A stretch of 64,000 nt of DNA from Corallococcus silvisoli (GCF_009909145.1 NZ_JAAAPJ010000003.1:372001-436000), one strand, 5' to 3'. Shown: positions 42,626 to 52,098, counted from the first letter of the stretch. Made by a program: numbers and translations. The notes: a model not told the origin generated them from the letters alone.

Positions 42626-42679
42626 CTGACACGTCAGGCCAAGCCCCCTGACATGTCAGCCCAAAGCCAGACGTGTCAG
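42626..42679. promoter_or_regulatory. Three tandem 12-bp palindromic operators
   Basis: CTGACACGTCAG (42626-42637), CTGACATGTCAG (42648-42659, perfect dyad) and CAGACGTGTCAG (42668-42679) follow each other at 22 and 20 bp, about two helical turns, between tam and lodA. Spacing and near identity indicate binding of a dimeric regulator to one face of the DNA. They lie 107 to 160 bp upstream of the lodA start codon. The cognate regulator is not in the window by sequence. Confidence 0.7.
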
Positions 42680-42785
42680 GGATGGAGCGAGCGCCGCTCA
42701 AGCTCGCGGACTTCCTCAATCCCTGTCCTCCCCCGAAAGGCACCTGAATTGCAGGACTCCCAACCAATACCGGAGGAGCGCTGCA

Positions 42786-44753
42786 ATGGGGACGAGCTAC
42801 AAGATCCACCCGGCGGTCGGGGTGGCCCGTGTCGGGGACAGCGACGACTACTACCTGGGGCCCGAGACGGCGAAGGGCCTGCCGCAGGAGCGAACGGGCG
42901 GGAACGTGACCCGCTTCCGGGACGCCCAGGGCGGCATCCGCCGGCAGGCGGCCCGGTTCCAGATCCACACCTTCGACCCCAGCAACCCCACCGCGCCGGG
43001 CAAGCGGGTCCAGCCGGGCGTGGATGGCGTGGTGGACATCGAGTGGACGGTCCACGTCGCGAACAAGAAGGCGGCCTGGTACGAATTCCAGCAGCAGCAG
43101 GGCGCGGACGGCACCTACGACGCCGCGCACCCGCTGCGCAATCCACGCACGAAGGATGAGGCCGGGCGCAAGGCGCTCATCATCGACCCCGGGCCGCGCA
43201 CCGTGGCGTGCCGGGGCAGCAACCAGCACCCGCTGCACGCGGACTTCGCCCCGAGCGATCCCCAGGGCAAGGGCTATCCCCAGACCTTCCCCGCGCCGGG
43301 CCTCCTCCCGGACAACAACGACATCACCACGCTGGGGAGCGCCATCGCGGACGACCAGGGCTACCTCTACACGCTGGGAGGCCACGGCCGCTCCGGCACG
43401 ACGTCGGTGTGGGACCTGTCCACGGGGTTGATTGACGGCACCCTGAAGAACGACGCGACGCTCACCGACCCGCAGCGCAAGCGCATCAACGAGCTGCGGC
43501 CCATGGCGGACCAGTGCTACCCGACCCAGGCCGCGCTCCGGGCGGCCATGGTGGCGGAGCTGGCCAAGGACACGTCCAACAGCCCCGCGGACATCCAGCA
43601 GACCGCCGATTCCATGCAGGCGCTGGCCTACATGCAGCCGCGGCTGGACACCTACGCGAACAACAACTTCTGGTGGGACGACGTCTCCGACGGGCCCGTC
43701 ACCGCGACGGTCATCCTGACGGGGGGCACGCGGGTGAACGTGGAGTTCCCGGCGTGGATGGTGGTGGCGCCTCCGGCCTATGCGCCGCAGCTGCTCAACA
43801 TGATCACGCTGTACGACACGCTCTACGACACCTTCGTCACCCAGCGCGACCTGGAGCCGGAGCTGTGCAAGGGCGGCACGTTCAACGACGCCTACAAGCC
43901 GAACTTCCAGGCGGACATCCTGCCCATCCTCCAGCGTCCGTCCGACTACCGCTGGGTCGCGCGCATCAACGATCAAGGCATCGACGCGCATGGCGCCCTG
44001 CCGAGCCCGGACGCGAGCAACCACAACTTCATGAAGTACGTGCGCGACCCCCAGTCCTTCAATGACTACCCGGGCCGCATGCCGAAGATGGCGGGCGACA
44101 ACCCCATCACGGACGCCACCCCGCGGAACTTCCTCACCCTCACGCGGACGCAGTACTTCTTCCTCAGCCAGTTCAGCAAGGGCCACTTCGACAACACCCC
44201 GAGCACCGCCACGCCGACCCCGGGCCAGCTGCTGGACCGGGGGGTGTTGGAGAACTGCGTGGGCGGGCCCTTCTGCCCGGGCATCGAGATGACCTGGATC
44301 GCCCGCGACGCGAACTTCTTCATGGAGCCGTTCCGCTTCAAGCACCGCGAGGTGACGGGCCCCGGCCTGCGATGGAACACCAACCCCCATGATGGCCAGG
44401 GCCTGGAGCCGGGAGACGCCACCAAGTACATGGCGCTGCCCTGGCAGGCGGACTTCAACGAGTGCTCCAACCAGGTCGTGCAGAGCACGTCCCTCTGGTG
44501 GTGGCCCTCGCAGCGGCCCTACGAGGTCAACTACCTGGACCGCGGCGGCGAATGGCAGCAGGGCTACTGGACGCGCCCGTCCGACATCAACTTCGACAAG
44601 GACGAGGAGATGGTGGCCAAGTGGAAGGGCCTGGGCTTCATCCTCGCGCGAGCGAACGCGCAGCCCGCGGACCAGGGCCCCTCCAGCGCGGCGGATCCCG
44701 CGCCGCTGTTCATCGAGGTGGAGCGCAAGCTGCCGGACGGTGGAATGTCGTGA
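42786..44753 (+). CDS. lodA: LodA-type amino acid oxidase (CTQ quinoprotein)
   Basis: The 655-residue protein matches the LodA/GoxA family from IHPAVGVARVGDS at the start through the C-terminal half. These enzymes carry a cysteine tryptophylquinone made from a Cys and a Trp. Candidate residues are Cys497 in GPFCPGIEMTW and a Trp in SLWWWPSQRP (571-573), which fit the known spacing. They oxidise lysine, glycine or other primary amines with release of H2O2, which kills competitors. No signal peptide was seen. GGAGGAG precedes the ATG, and the stop overlaps lodB (GTGA). The amino acid oxidised cannot be predicted. Confidence 0.9.
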   Translation: MGTSYKIHPAVGVARVGDSDDYYLGPETAKGLPQERTGGNVTRFRDAQGGIRRQAARFQIHTFDPSNPTAPGKRVQPGVDGVVDIEWTVHVANKKAAWYEFQQQQGADGTYDAAHPLRNPRTKDEAGRKALIIDPGPRTVACRGSNQHPLHADFAPSDPQGKGYPQTFPAPGLLPDNNDITTLGSAIADDQGYLYTLGGHGRSGTTSVWDLSTGLIDGTLKNDATLTDPQRKRINELRPMADQCYPTQAALRAAMVAELAKDTSNSPADIQQTADSMQALAYMQPRLDTYANNNFWWDDVSDGPVTATVILTGGTRVNVEFPAWMVVAPPAYAPQLLNMITLYDTLYDTFVTQRDLEPELCKGGTFNDAYKPNFQADILPILQRPSDYRWVARINDQGIDAHGALPSPDASNHNFMKYVRDPQSFNDYPGRMPKMAGDNPITDATPRNFLTLTRTQYFFLSQFSKGHFDNTPSTATPTPGQLLDRGVLENCVGGPFCPGIEMTWIARDANFFMEPFRFKHREVTGPGLRWNTNPHDGQGLEPGDATKYMALPWQADFNECSNQVVQSTSLWWWPSQRPYEVNYLDRGGEWQQGYWTRPSDINFDKDEEMVAKWKGLGFILARANAQPADQGPSSAADPAPLFIEVERKLPDGGMS

Positions 44754-45880
44754 GCGGCGCCCACTGCGACGTCGCCGTCCTCGGGGGAGGGCCGGCTGGC
44801 GCGGGACTGGCGCTCGCCCTGTGTGCCCGGACGCCGCTGTCCGTCACGCTGGTGGAGCGCGCGGCCCACGACACGGCTCGCGTGGGGGAGACCCTGCCTC
44901 CGCACGCGAGGCGGCCCCTGGTGAAGCTGGGGGCGTGGGAGTCCTTCGTCCGGGACGGACACCTGCCCTCACGCGGCACGGCGTCCTGCTGGGGCTCCGC
45001 CACCGTGGGCTACCACGACACGCTGATGTCGCCCCTGGGGCCCGCCTGGCACCTGGACCGCGCCCGCTTCGACGCGGGCCTGCGCGCCCAGGTCGCGGAG
45101 CGCGGCGGCGGCGTGCGCACCGGCACCAGCCTGTCGGGATGCGAGGCCTTGGGCGCGTGGGGCTACCGGCTGCACCTGTCCCACCCGGTGGAGGGCCCCT
45201 CCACGCTGGAGGCGCGCTTCGTCGTGGACGCGACGGGCTGGAAGGCGGCCTTCGCCACGGCCCAGGGCGCGCGGCGACGGGTGGTGGACCGCTGCTTCGC
45301 CCTGTACGGAGACTTCCACCTGAGGGCCGGCGCGGCCTTCAGCACACAGGCGCTGGTGGAGGCGTGCCCGGAGGGGTGGTGGTACTCCGCGCTGCTGCCC
45401 GGCGGGCACGTCGTCGTCGCGCTGGTGGGGGACGGGGAGTCGCTGCGCGGCGTGCGCCCGCGCGACCCGGCCCCCTGGCTGTCATTGCTGGCGCGCACCA
45501 CCGCCACCCGCGAGCGGCTGGAGGCGTGTGAGTTCACCGGCGAACCGCCACGGGCGGTGCCCGCCCCCGTGGGAGTCCTGACCCCTGTCCATGCGGCGCA
45601 CTGGCTGGCGGTGGGGGACGCGGCGTGCACGTATGATCCGCTGTCCTCCCAGGGCATCACGAAGGCGCTCGACGCCGCGCTGCCGGCGGCCGAGGCCCTG
45701 GATCAGCACCTGCGCGGCCGCCCGAACGCGCTCGCGGCCTACGAGGCCCAGGTGCGGCGGGGCTTCGTGGAGCACCTGCGGACGCGGGACCACTACTACC
45801 GCGAGGAGCGGCGGTGGCCCGACGCCCCCTTCTGGCGCAACCGGCGCGAGTCCCTGGCCTCCGCCGCCCTGGCCGCGTGA
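44750..45880 (+). CDS. lodB: LodB-type FAD-dependent maturation protein
   Basis: GTG at 44750 overlaps the lodA stop. The 376-residue protein has a Rossmann FAD motif VLGGGPAGAG, followed by VERAAHDTARVGETLPP, typical of tryptophan-halogenase-like flavoproteins, and GDAACTYDPLSSQGITKAL near the C-terminus, the second FAD-contact region. In known systems LodB is needed to form the quinone cofactor of LodA. The pair organisation matches that pathway exactly. The next gene begins 37 bp later. Confidence 0.9.
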   Translation: MSGAHCDVAVLGGGPAGAGLALALCARTPLSVTLVERAAHDTARVGETLPPHARRPLVKLGAWESFVRDGHLPSRGTASCWGSATVGYHDTLMSPLGPAWHLDRARFDAGLRAQVAERGGGVRTGTSLSGCEALGAWGYRLHLSHPVEGPSTLEARFVVDATGWKAAFATAQGARRRVVDRCFALYGDFHLRAGAAFSTQALVEACPEGWWYSALLPGGHVVVALVGDGESLRGVRPRDPAPWLSLLARTTATRERLEACEFTGEPPRAVPAPVGVLTPVHAAHWLAVGDAACTYDPLSSQGITKALDAALPAAEALDQHLRGRPNALAAYEAQVRRGFVEHLRTRDHYYREERRWPDAPFWRNRRESLASAALAA

Positions 45881-45916
45881 CGGCCGCCCCTCCTTCACCC
45901 CAACCGGGATGGATCC

Positions 45917-48900
45917 ATGCAGACACGACGTCGAAATCTCCTGCTCACGCTGGGAGGCGTGAGCGCCCTGACCGCCGCGGTGGCGCTGGTCGGGTACCGA
46001 GCAACCTCGGGAGTCCCCTCGCCGCCGCCCACGAGCGAGGCCACGGGCTCCGGCGCACAGGTGCAGGTCACCTCGGCGCCCACCCCGGGGACCGTGCCGC
46101 CGCCCTACCCCGTCTTTCCCCACGGCGACACGCTGACCCAGCCGCTGGACGAGAACGACGCGCAGGCACAGCGGTTCCTGGCCTTCTACGCCAGGCAGGG
46201 CGGCGTGAGCTTCCCGTCGCTGACCAAGGGCGGGCTCAAGGCTTTGCCCAACAGGACCCTGGACATCGCGCACAACGGCTTGAACCTGGGGAGTCAGAAG
46301 TTCAACTCCTCGCTGGTGTGTCAGTCCTGCCATGACACGGACTGGCTGGCCAACAGCGACCTCACCCCGCCCGCGGGCTCCCCCTCCACCTACAAGGCCC
46401 TGCCCACCATGGCCTTCTGGCAGATGCCCGGCGTGGACCGGCGCTGGAGCGACAAGACCCCGCCGTCCTACCTGGACCCCACCGCGCCCCCGCCGCTCGC
46501 CGCCAACTGGTCGCCCTTCGGCGACTGGAGCGCGTCCGTGAAGGCCCTGGCCGGCCGCGATCCCATCTTCCTCGCGCAGGTGGAGACGACGCGGAAGCTG
46601 TCGCCCCATCAGCCCGACACGGTGGACAACCTCTGCCTGCGCTGCCATTCGCCGCTGGCCCAGCGCCAGGCGCAGAGCGCCCACCGGCTCTTCACGCACG
46701 ACCTGCTCTACTCCACGCCGGACAACTCCCAGCAGGACCCCGAGCGCGCGGTGTTGGGCGCCCTGGGGCGCGACGGGGTGTCGTGCAGCGCGTGTCACTC
46801 CCTGGCGCCCGACAGCGGGCAGCCCTGGAACGGCACGGACTACACGGCCTTCTACGGCGCCACCCGCCAGACGATCTTCGGCGACAACGTGTCGGCCCGC
46901 CTCACGGAGCCGGGGGACGACGTCCTGCCGCCCCCCTTCCCCTTCACGTCGTCCATGAACCTGCGCCCGGGCGCCATCGTGGGTCCGGACACGAAGCTGA
47001 ACAAGCAGCCCATGGCCGCCGCGGGCCTCAGCCTGGAGACGGCCGCCACGGTGGGGGGACACAGCTACCTGCGCGACTCCATGGTCTGCGGCGCCTGCCA
47101 CACCGTCGTCCTGCCCAAGGTGCCCACGAACTACCGCGCGTCGATGCCCATCGCGGAGGCGGAGGGCCACGGCGCCTATGTGCGGCCCACGAGCTGCCCC
47201 AAGGGCCAGACGACCTTCAGCCCCAGCGCCGACTTCCTGACCGACCCCTGCGTGGAGCTGGCCTATGAGCAGACCACCTACTTCGAATGGCTCAACAGCG
47301 GCTACGCCCAGTCCACGTCCACCTGCATGACGTGCCACATGCAGATCACCTCGCCCGACTCGCCCTATGACGGCCCCGTGAAGGTGGCGCAGCAGAACAG
47401 CGCCCTGGCGGCCTTCTATCGCGACAACCAGACCTTGCCGCCCCGCCAGTACAACCGCCACACGCTGCTGGGCATCAACCTGTTCGTCCACGAGATGTTC
47501 CAGCAGTTCCCGGACGTGCTGGGCCTGGACTTCTATGCGCGGCCGGACTCGCGCGTGCCGCCGTTCCTCCAGAGCCCGGAGATCCTCGCGCGCACGCCCA
47601 ACCTCGTCACCAACCCGGGCGCGGAGGACGGCCCCAAGGCGGACCTGACGGTCGACGGCTGGGTGCCGGACCCCGGCACGTCCGTCACGGTGGTGGCGCA
47701 GCTCCAGGGGTTGTCCAAGCAGACCATCCAGCCCAGCCATGGCGCGCAGTTCTTCCAGCTGGGCGGCGGCGCTTCGCTCACCGTCGACGTGTCCGCGTAC
47801 CAGGCGCTCATCGACAAGGCCGCGGGCGCGGCGACGGTCCTGTGGGGCGCCACGGTCTACTGCGACGGCGTCGTGCCCTGCGGCACGCTGGCGCTGCAGC
47901 AGAAGGGCTCCCAGGGGACATGGGCGGCCACGGCGGGTTCCCTCCCCATGCCGGCCAGCCAGCAGCGCTGGATTGCCGTCCAGGCGGCCACCCCCACCGC
48001 GATTCCCGCCGGGACGAGCGCCCTGCGCCTGGCCTTCCAGCCGGGCCGCGCGATGAGCGTGGACGACGTGTTCCTGGCGCTGAAGTTCCCGGACGGCTCG
48101 GTGGCGCCGCTGGTGGACGGCAAGCGCGACTACACCTTCGCGAAGAACCTGCTCAACGCCGAGCAGTCCATCCTGGACCTGGCGGTGAACACCGCGCAGG
48201 GGGCATTCGACCCCGAGCAGCCCGCGGTCCTCGTGTCCGTGGCCATGCCCACGCAGAGCGGCGGCATGCTCAACGTGCCCGTCACCGTCACCAGCAACGT
48301 GGGCCACAAGTTCCCCAGCGGCGCGGGCTTCCGCCGGGCGTTCCTCCAGTTCGAGGTGCGGGACGCCGCCGACAGGGTGCTGTGGGCCTCCGGGCAGCCC
48401 AACGCGCTGGGCGTCATCTGCAACGGCGTCTGCAAGCCGGATGACAGCGCGCTGCTGGCCAGCGAGTTCACCACCGACCCGTCCAAGATCCAGCCGAACC
48501 GCCAGGTCATCACCCAGCAGGACCAGGTGCAGATCTACGAACTGCGCGCGGTGGACGACTACAACCACCTCACCAGCCTGGAGCTCCAGCAGTTCCGGGA
48601 CGTGAAGGACAACCGCCTGCTGCCCCAGGGGTGGATCGCCCCCGACAAGCGCAAGCCGGAGGAGATGCTGCTCGGCCTGAACCTCCAGCAGCTCGCGCGC
48701 CTCACCGCGCCGTACAGCTACGTGCTGGGGAAGAATGACACGAGCGTGTCGAGCGACCCGGACTTCACCACGTCGCCAGCGACGGGCATGGACCACGTCA
48801 CCTACCAGGTGCCGCTGTCCGCGGTGAGCGGGTGGAAGAGCATCCGGGTGCGGATGAACTACCAGACCATCCCACCGCACTATCTGAACGCGCGCTTCCG

Positions 48901-49093
48901 GGACTCGCTGCTGGATGACCAGGGGCGGCCCACGCAGTCAGGGCCCGCGGTGCAGCGGCTCATCTACATGACCAGCCACCTGAACACGAAGACGTCGCTG
49001 ACCTACAAGCCACGGGGCCAGGGCGCGCAGCAGGTGGACTTCATGGACAACTGGTCCATGGTGCTGAGTGAAGCCCAGGTGACGAAGGACTGA
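45917..49093 (+). CDS. Five-haem c-type cytochrome, exported
   Basis: The 1058-residue protein begins with a twin-Arg-like or membrane signal (MQTRRRNLLLTLGG then a hydrophobic stretch). Five CxxCH haem sites lie at about residues 135 (CQSCH), 240 (CLRCH), 290 (CSACH), 391 (CGACH) and 470 (CMTCH). The C-terminal half has no haem motifs; it looks like carbohydrate-binding and fibronectin-type sheets (NLVTNPGAEDGP, then VPVTVTSNVGHKFPSGAGFRR). The arrangement resembles periplasmic or surface multihaem oxidoreductases. It follows lodB by 37 bp, so it is probably in the same operon and may take electrons or form part of the oxidase. No such partner is known to me. Confidence 0.82.
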   Translation: MQTRRRNLLLTLGGVSALTAAVALVGYRATSGVPSPPPTSEATGSGAQVQVTSAPTPGTVPPPYPVFPHGDTLTQPLDENDAQAQRFLAFYARQGGVSFPSLTKGGLKALPNRTLDIAHNGLNLGSQKFNSSLVCQSCHDTDWLANSDLTPPAGSPSTYKALPTMAFWQMPGVDRRWSDKTPPSYLDPTAPPPLAANWSPFGDWSASVKALAGRDPIFLAQVETTRKLSPHQPDTVDNLCLRCHSPLAQRQAQSAHRLFTHDLLYSTPDNSQQDPERAVLGALGRDGVSCSACHSLAPDSGQPWNGTDYTAFYGATRQTIFGDNVSARLTEPGDDVLPPPFPFTSSMNLRPGAIVGPDTKLNKQPMAAAGLSLETAATVGGHSYLRDSMVCGACHTVVLPKVPTNYRASMPIAEAEGHGAYVRPTSCPKGQTTFSPSADFLTDPCVELAYEQTTYFEWLNSGYAQSTSTCMTCHMQITSPDSPYDGPVKVAQQNSALAAFYRDNQTLPPRQYNRHTLLGINLFVHEMFQQFPDVLGLDFYARPDSRVPPFLQSPEILARTPNLVTNPGAEDGPKADLTVDGWVPDPGTSVTVVAQLQGLSKQTIQPSHGAQFFQLGGGASLTVDVSAYQALIDKAAGAATVLWGATVYCDGVVPCGTLALQQKGSQGTWAATAGSLPMPASQQRWIAVQAATPTAIPAGTSALRLAFQPGRAMSVDDVFLALKFPDGSVAPLVDGKRDYTFAKNLLNAEQSILDLAVNTAQGAFDPEQPAVLVSVAMPTQSGGMLNVPVTVTSNVGHKFPSGAGFRRAFLQFEVRDAADRVLWASGQPNALGVICNGVCKPDDSALLASEFTTDPSKIQPNRQVITQQDQVQIYELRAVDDYNHLTSLELQQFRDVKDNRLLPQGWIAPDKRKPEEMLLGLNLQQLARLTAPYSYVLGKNDTSVSSDPDFTTSPATGMDHVTYQVPLSAVSGWKSIRVRMNYQTIPPHYLNARFRDSLLDDQGRPTQSGPAVQRLIYMTSHLNTKTSLTYKPRGQGAQQVDFMDNWSMVLSEAQVTKD

Positions 49094-49110
49094 CCCGCCA
49101 AGGCGGCAGG

Positions 49111-50652
49111 TCAGGGTGAGGGGGCCCCCGCGCTGGATGTCTCACCGGCCGCGGGGGCCGTGAAGGAAGGCAGGGCGAAGCGGGGCACCGGCAATGTCAC
49201 CTCGTGGGGAAGCCCCGCCGTCTTGCCCGTCTTGAGGAACTCGTAGACCGCCTCCTTCGCCGCGGGCTCGCCTCGGAGCAGATAGAACGCGCCGTCATGG
49301 CCGGCGCGATGGACCAGGATGGCGTGGCCGTTCGGGAAGTACGGCAGCAGGCCGAGGGTGTTCTCGATGGGCGTCGAGGTATCCCAATCCCCGTGCACGA
49401 ACACGACCGGTATCGCGCTCGGCAGAGGCTTCCTTAGCGCATCGCCCACGTCCCGGGTGGGCCAGTCCGGCGCCGACGCGATGTTCGCCTCGAAGTTCCA
49501 GGTCCCGAGCAGCTCGGTGGCCGGGTCGGTCCGCAACAGGTGCTCACGCTCGGCCGTGACTCCCAGGCTGCTGTCAATCAACGGGCCAATCAGCTTCGTC
49601 TTGCCGGCCGCGCGGTCAGCGATGACTTCGCGCGCCCAGCCCTCGTAGTGCCCGTGATAGAGCGAGAGGATGAAGGCTGGCCATTGCTCCCCCTCCTGGG
49701 TGTGTGAGTTCAGGGCGAGCTGCAGGTCCTCCGCGCCCAGGACCACGGTCTGGCCCCCTCCCGCGTCGTCGCGGACCTGGACTCGCACCGGCCCCGTCGC
49801 GAAGCGGCGGTGGAGGGTGCGCACGGCCTCCATCAGCCCGCCCGCGGGACGATAAGGCTCAAGCCCTGGGTCGCGGTCGGCGTCGTAGGCGATGCGCTGG
49901 AGCGCCGCGAAGACGTCCGAGGGCATGTCATAGCCATTGTTCAAGGGCTCCACGCCCGACAGCACCGCGCGGGCGACGATTCCCGGATGGAGCCGCATCA
50001 CCGCGAGGCTCCACTGCGACCCGAAGCTGCCACCGAACAGGCTCACCTTCTGGTAGCCGAGCGCGCGCCGAAGGGCGTCCACGTCGGCGGCAAGCTCGGT
50101 GATGTCGTAGCCAGACAGGTCCTTCCCCGGGTTCTCCGCGATGGCCCTCCGCGCCAATGAGCGCATGGCCTGGGCCTCCACCTGCGCCGAGCCGGGGCGG
50201 TCCAGGAGCATGGCGTCACTCGAGGCTTCGAGCATCTCTCCCCGCCGGGTGAACCCTCGCTGCTCCAGGACGACCAGGTCTCCCACGGCACCGAAGGTCA
50301 GCCACGAGCGCAGTCGGCCCTTGCCCGCCGCGTCATCGTCGATGAGCGAGCCGAGCACGCTCAGGCCCGGACCTCCCGGGAGCCAGAACACAGGCGGAGC
50401 CCCCGTGGGGCGCGGCGCCTTGATGCGAGCGAACCCCACTCCGATGAGACGGCTCTCCGGCTTCCGCCGGTTCTCGGGCACATAGAGGGTCCCCAGCTCG
50501 TACGACACACGGGTACCGGGCTCGAGTTCGACGGCGCTGCGCTCGATGATCACCTCCCCTGGCTTGTGCTGGGCCAGGGCACCTGCCGGGAAGGCCAACG
50601 ACAGACAAAGCGAGAGACACCGCCAAGACGACTTCAGCGAGAACGCGCGCAT
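49111..50652 (-). CDS. Secreted alpha/beta hydrolase, proline-iminopeptidase-like
   Basis: The 513-residue protein (ATG at 50652; ATG at 50670 is possible) has a signal peptide ending AGALA. Landmarks are VFWLPGGPGLSV (oxyanion loop), VLEQRGFTRRG, GGSFGSQWS with the nucleophile Ser, VHGDWDTSTPIEN (acid) and HRAGHDGAFYLL (His). It is similar to TAP-like and prolyl peptidases, which act on small peptides or esters outside the cytoplasm. No good Shine-Dalgarno sequence was seen. It converges with the cytochrome gene, with a short CCGCC/GGCGG hairpin in the 17-bp gap. Confidence 0.82.
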   Translation of the reverse strand: MRAFSLKSSWRCLSLCLSLAFPAGALAQHKPGEVIIERSAVELEPGTRVSYELGTLYVPENRRKPESRLIGVGFARIKAPRPTGAPPVFWLPGGPGLSVLGSLIDDDAAGKGRLRSWLTFGAVGDLVVLEQRGFTRRGEMLEASSDAMLLDRPGSAQVEAQAMRSLARRAIAENPGKDLSGYDITELAADVDALRRALGYQKVSLFGGSFGSQWSLAVMRLHPGIVARAVLSGVEPLNNGYDMPSDVFAALQRIAYDADRDPGLEPYRPAGGLMEAVRTLHRRFATGPVRVQVRDDAGGGQTVVLGAEDLQLALNSHTQEGEQWPAFILSLYHGHYEGWAREVIADRAAGKTKLIGPLIDSSLGVTAEREHLLRTDPATELLGTWNFEANIASAPDWPTRDVGDALRKPLPSAIPVVFVHGDWDTSTPIENTLGLLPYFPNGHAILVHRAGHDGAFYLLRGEPAAKEAVYEFLKTGKTAGLPHEVTLPVPRFALPSFTAPAAGETSSAGAPSP

Positions 50653-50737
50653 GGGGTGAGGAGAAGGCATGAAGTCCGAGAATATTCCGGGCCTGAGGAG
50701 GCGCGAGGCCGCGCGTCCGGGCTGGAAGGCCTGTGGG

Positions 50738-51292
50738 CTACTCAAGACCCTTCAGAGGCTTCGAACGGTGAGGCATCGCTACGTCCAGTGGCACCTCGTT
50801 ACAGAGGATGCAACCGGCGGCGTGCAGGTAGACGTGATGCAACTCACAGAGCCCGTGGTTCGGGGGTCCTTCAGGCCAGCGCCACGGCTTGGCGTTGGAC
50901 GTCGGGATGGCTTCGCGGGGGAACTGCTCGACCATCTCGCGCACCTTGCCGAGCAGCGCAACGACCGGAGAGGCCGCATCCAGCGCGAAGGGAAGCCGCT
51001 CCCAGCCCTCTCGCGCCGATGCCGCGTCGAGGATCTCCAGGAGGAATCGTTTCTGCGCATCGAAGTCCTCCGCCGTCCACCCGAGCTCTGAGACATCGAA
51101 GCCCACCATGCCCAGCCCCATGACGGACTGGTCGCTCTCCGCCAGCCAGAGCGCCAACCGCAGCTCCCAAGGCGTCCGCGCGTGCGCGGTCGCCGCGAGC
51201 GTCAGGACGTCGAAGAACGTGGCCAGCAGCCCGTTGCTGGCATGGACGTAAGGGGCTCCCGGGACCCGTTCATTGGTGATGTGGTCTCCCAT
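50738..51292 (-). CDS. Hypothetical protein, no recognised domain
   Basis: ATG at 51292 with GAGGGAG 7 nt upstream gives 184 residues, acidic and helical, without signal peptide. It has several Trp and a His/Cys-rich patch near the end (CELHHVYLHAAGCILC) that could bind metal. No family was recognised. It is followed, after 85 bp, by the secreted hydrolase on the same strand and is divergent from the small membrane protein at 51521. The frame is open further upstream, but without ribosome binding site. Confidence 0.6.
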   Translation of the reverse strand: MGDHITNERVPGAPYVHASNGLLATFFDVLTLAATAHARTPWELRLALWLAESDQSVMGLGMVGFDVSELGWTAEDFDAQKRFLLEILDAASAREGWERLPFALDAASPVVALLGKVREMVEQFPREAIPTSNAKPWRWPEGPPNHGLCELHHVYLHAAGCILCNEVPLDVAMPHRSKPLKGLE

Positions 51293-51520
51293 GTGGGCAC
51301 TCCCTCTCGAGCGCAGCCGGCCCCGGCGCGGACTGGCGCCCCAGCTTTCGTGGCGGTGCACCCAATCCTGGTGCGTGAGCGAGCCGATGTCCACGACGCG
51401 TCGTCGCACGCCAAGAGGGCTCGGCGAGCTGGAGGCGCGGAGGAAGGGGACCTGGGCCGGATGTCAGCGGGTGGGACTCCGCTTCTGGTCACCCATGAGC
51501 CTCCGGAGTACAAGGCGCGC

Positions 51521-51823
51521 ATGGAAGGCATTCGTTGGGTTGCGCTTGTGCTTTTGATTCTATTTTCTGGCTACACGATCCATGCAAGCCGGACAGAATC
51601 CTTTTGGAAGTCTCTCAAAACGGTTCTCGCGTTGAAGTGGGGCCGCCAGGTGACGCTTGACCTCTACCTGGGCCTCTTCTTGTTCAACTTCGTCATCTAC
51701 CTCAACGAGGGGTCGGTGCTCGTCGCGGCGGCCTGGCTGCTTCCAACCCTGATCCTGGGGAACATCGTCCCGCTGATCTATTTCGTGGTGAACTTCGGCT
51801 CCCTGGTCAGCCACTTCACTTGA
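51521..51823 (+). CDS. Small DUF1475-like membrane protein
   Basis: The 100-residue protein has three hydrophobic segments (residues 5-20, 45-62 and 70-92), with YLGLFLFNFVIYLNEGS and LPTLILGNIVPLIYFVVNF. This resembles the DUF1475-type small membrane proteins. The start is probably ATG at 51521 with a weak GGAG further upstream. Its stop region overlaps the end of a remnant RCC1-repeat gene on the other strand. Part of its 3' end is repeated at 53981-54021. Function unknown. Confidence 0.55.
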   Translation: MEGIRWVALVLLILFSGYTIHASRTESFWKSLKTVLALKWGRQVTLDLYLGLFLFNFVIYLNEGSVLVAAAWLLPTLILGNIVPLIYFVVNFGSLVSHFT

Positions 51824-51853
51824 GACAGGTGTCGCCGGCGGAGATCGAGACGT
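51783..51853. repeat. Copy A of a 70-bp dispersed repeat
   Basis: The 3' end of the small membrane protein gene and the following bases are repeated at 53981-54050 with about 87 percent identity by eye, in the same orientation. The repeats flank the SDR and LysR genes. Confidence 0.7.
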
Positions 51854-51960
51854 CCGCTGACCGCGGAACCAGTACACGCACCAGACTCCGCCGCGGGATG
51901 AGCCTCCCGTCCCCAAGCTGACCGTCGCCGTTGTTGCCCCAAGCCCACACGTTCCGTCCT
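51816..51960 (-). pseudogene. Remnant of an RCC1-repeat gene
   Basis: On the reverse strand the sequence reads GRNVWAWGNNGDGQLGDG and later VSISAGDTCLK before a stop at 51816. NVWAWGNNGDGQLGDG is the signature of RCC1-type propeller repeats, which are frequent in myxobacterial surface proteins. Only one blade and the end are left. The upstream part is not a continuous frame, so this is a 3' fragment. The rest of the gap to 52098 has no recognised content. Confidence 0.55.
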
Positions 51961-52098
51961 GCCGCGGCTCCGCACGACGAAGCTGAACCAGGTGTCGGTC
52001 GCCCCGCTGCCGCCGCTGTACGCCGACGACACGACCCTGGACGTGGACGCGATGACGAGCCTCATGCACGTCACGCGGGGCGTGCGGGCTGCCCGTGC

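Noticed and set aside
45482..48880. An 1132-codon open frame on the reverse strand
   Set aside because: It is antisense to lodB and the five-haem cytochrome, has a composition rich in Arg, Gly, Val and His, and no recognisable domain. The forward frame has five CxxCH motifs and a good start.
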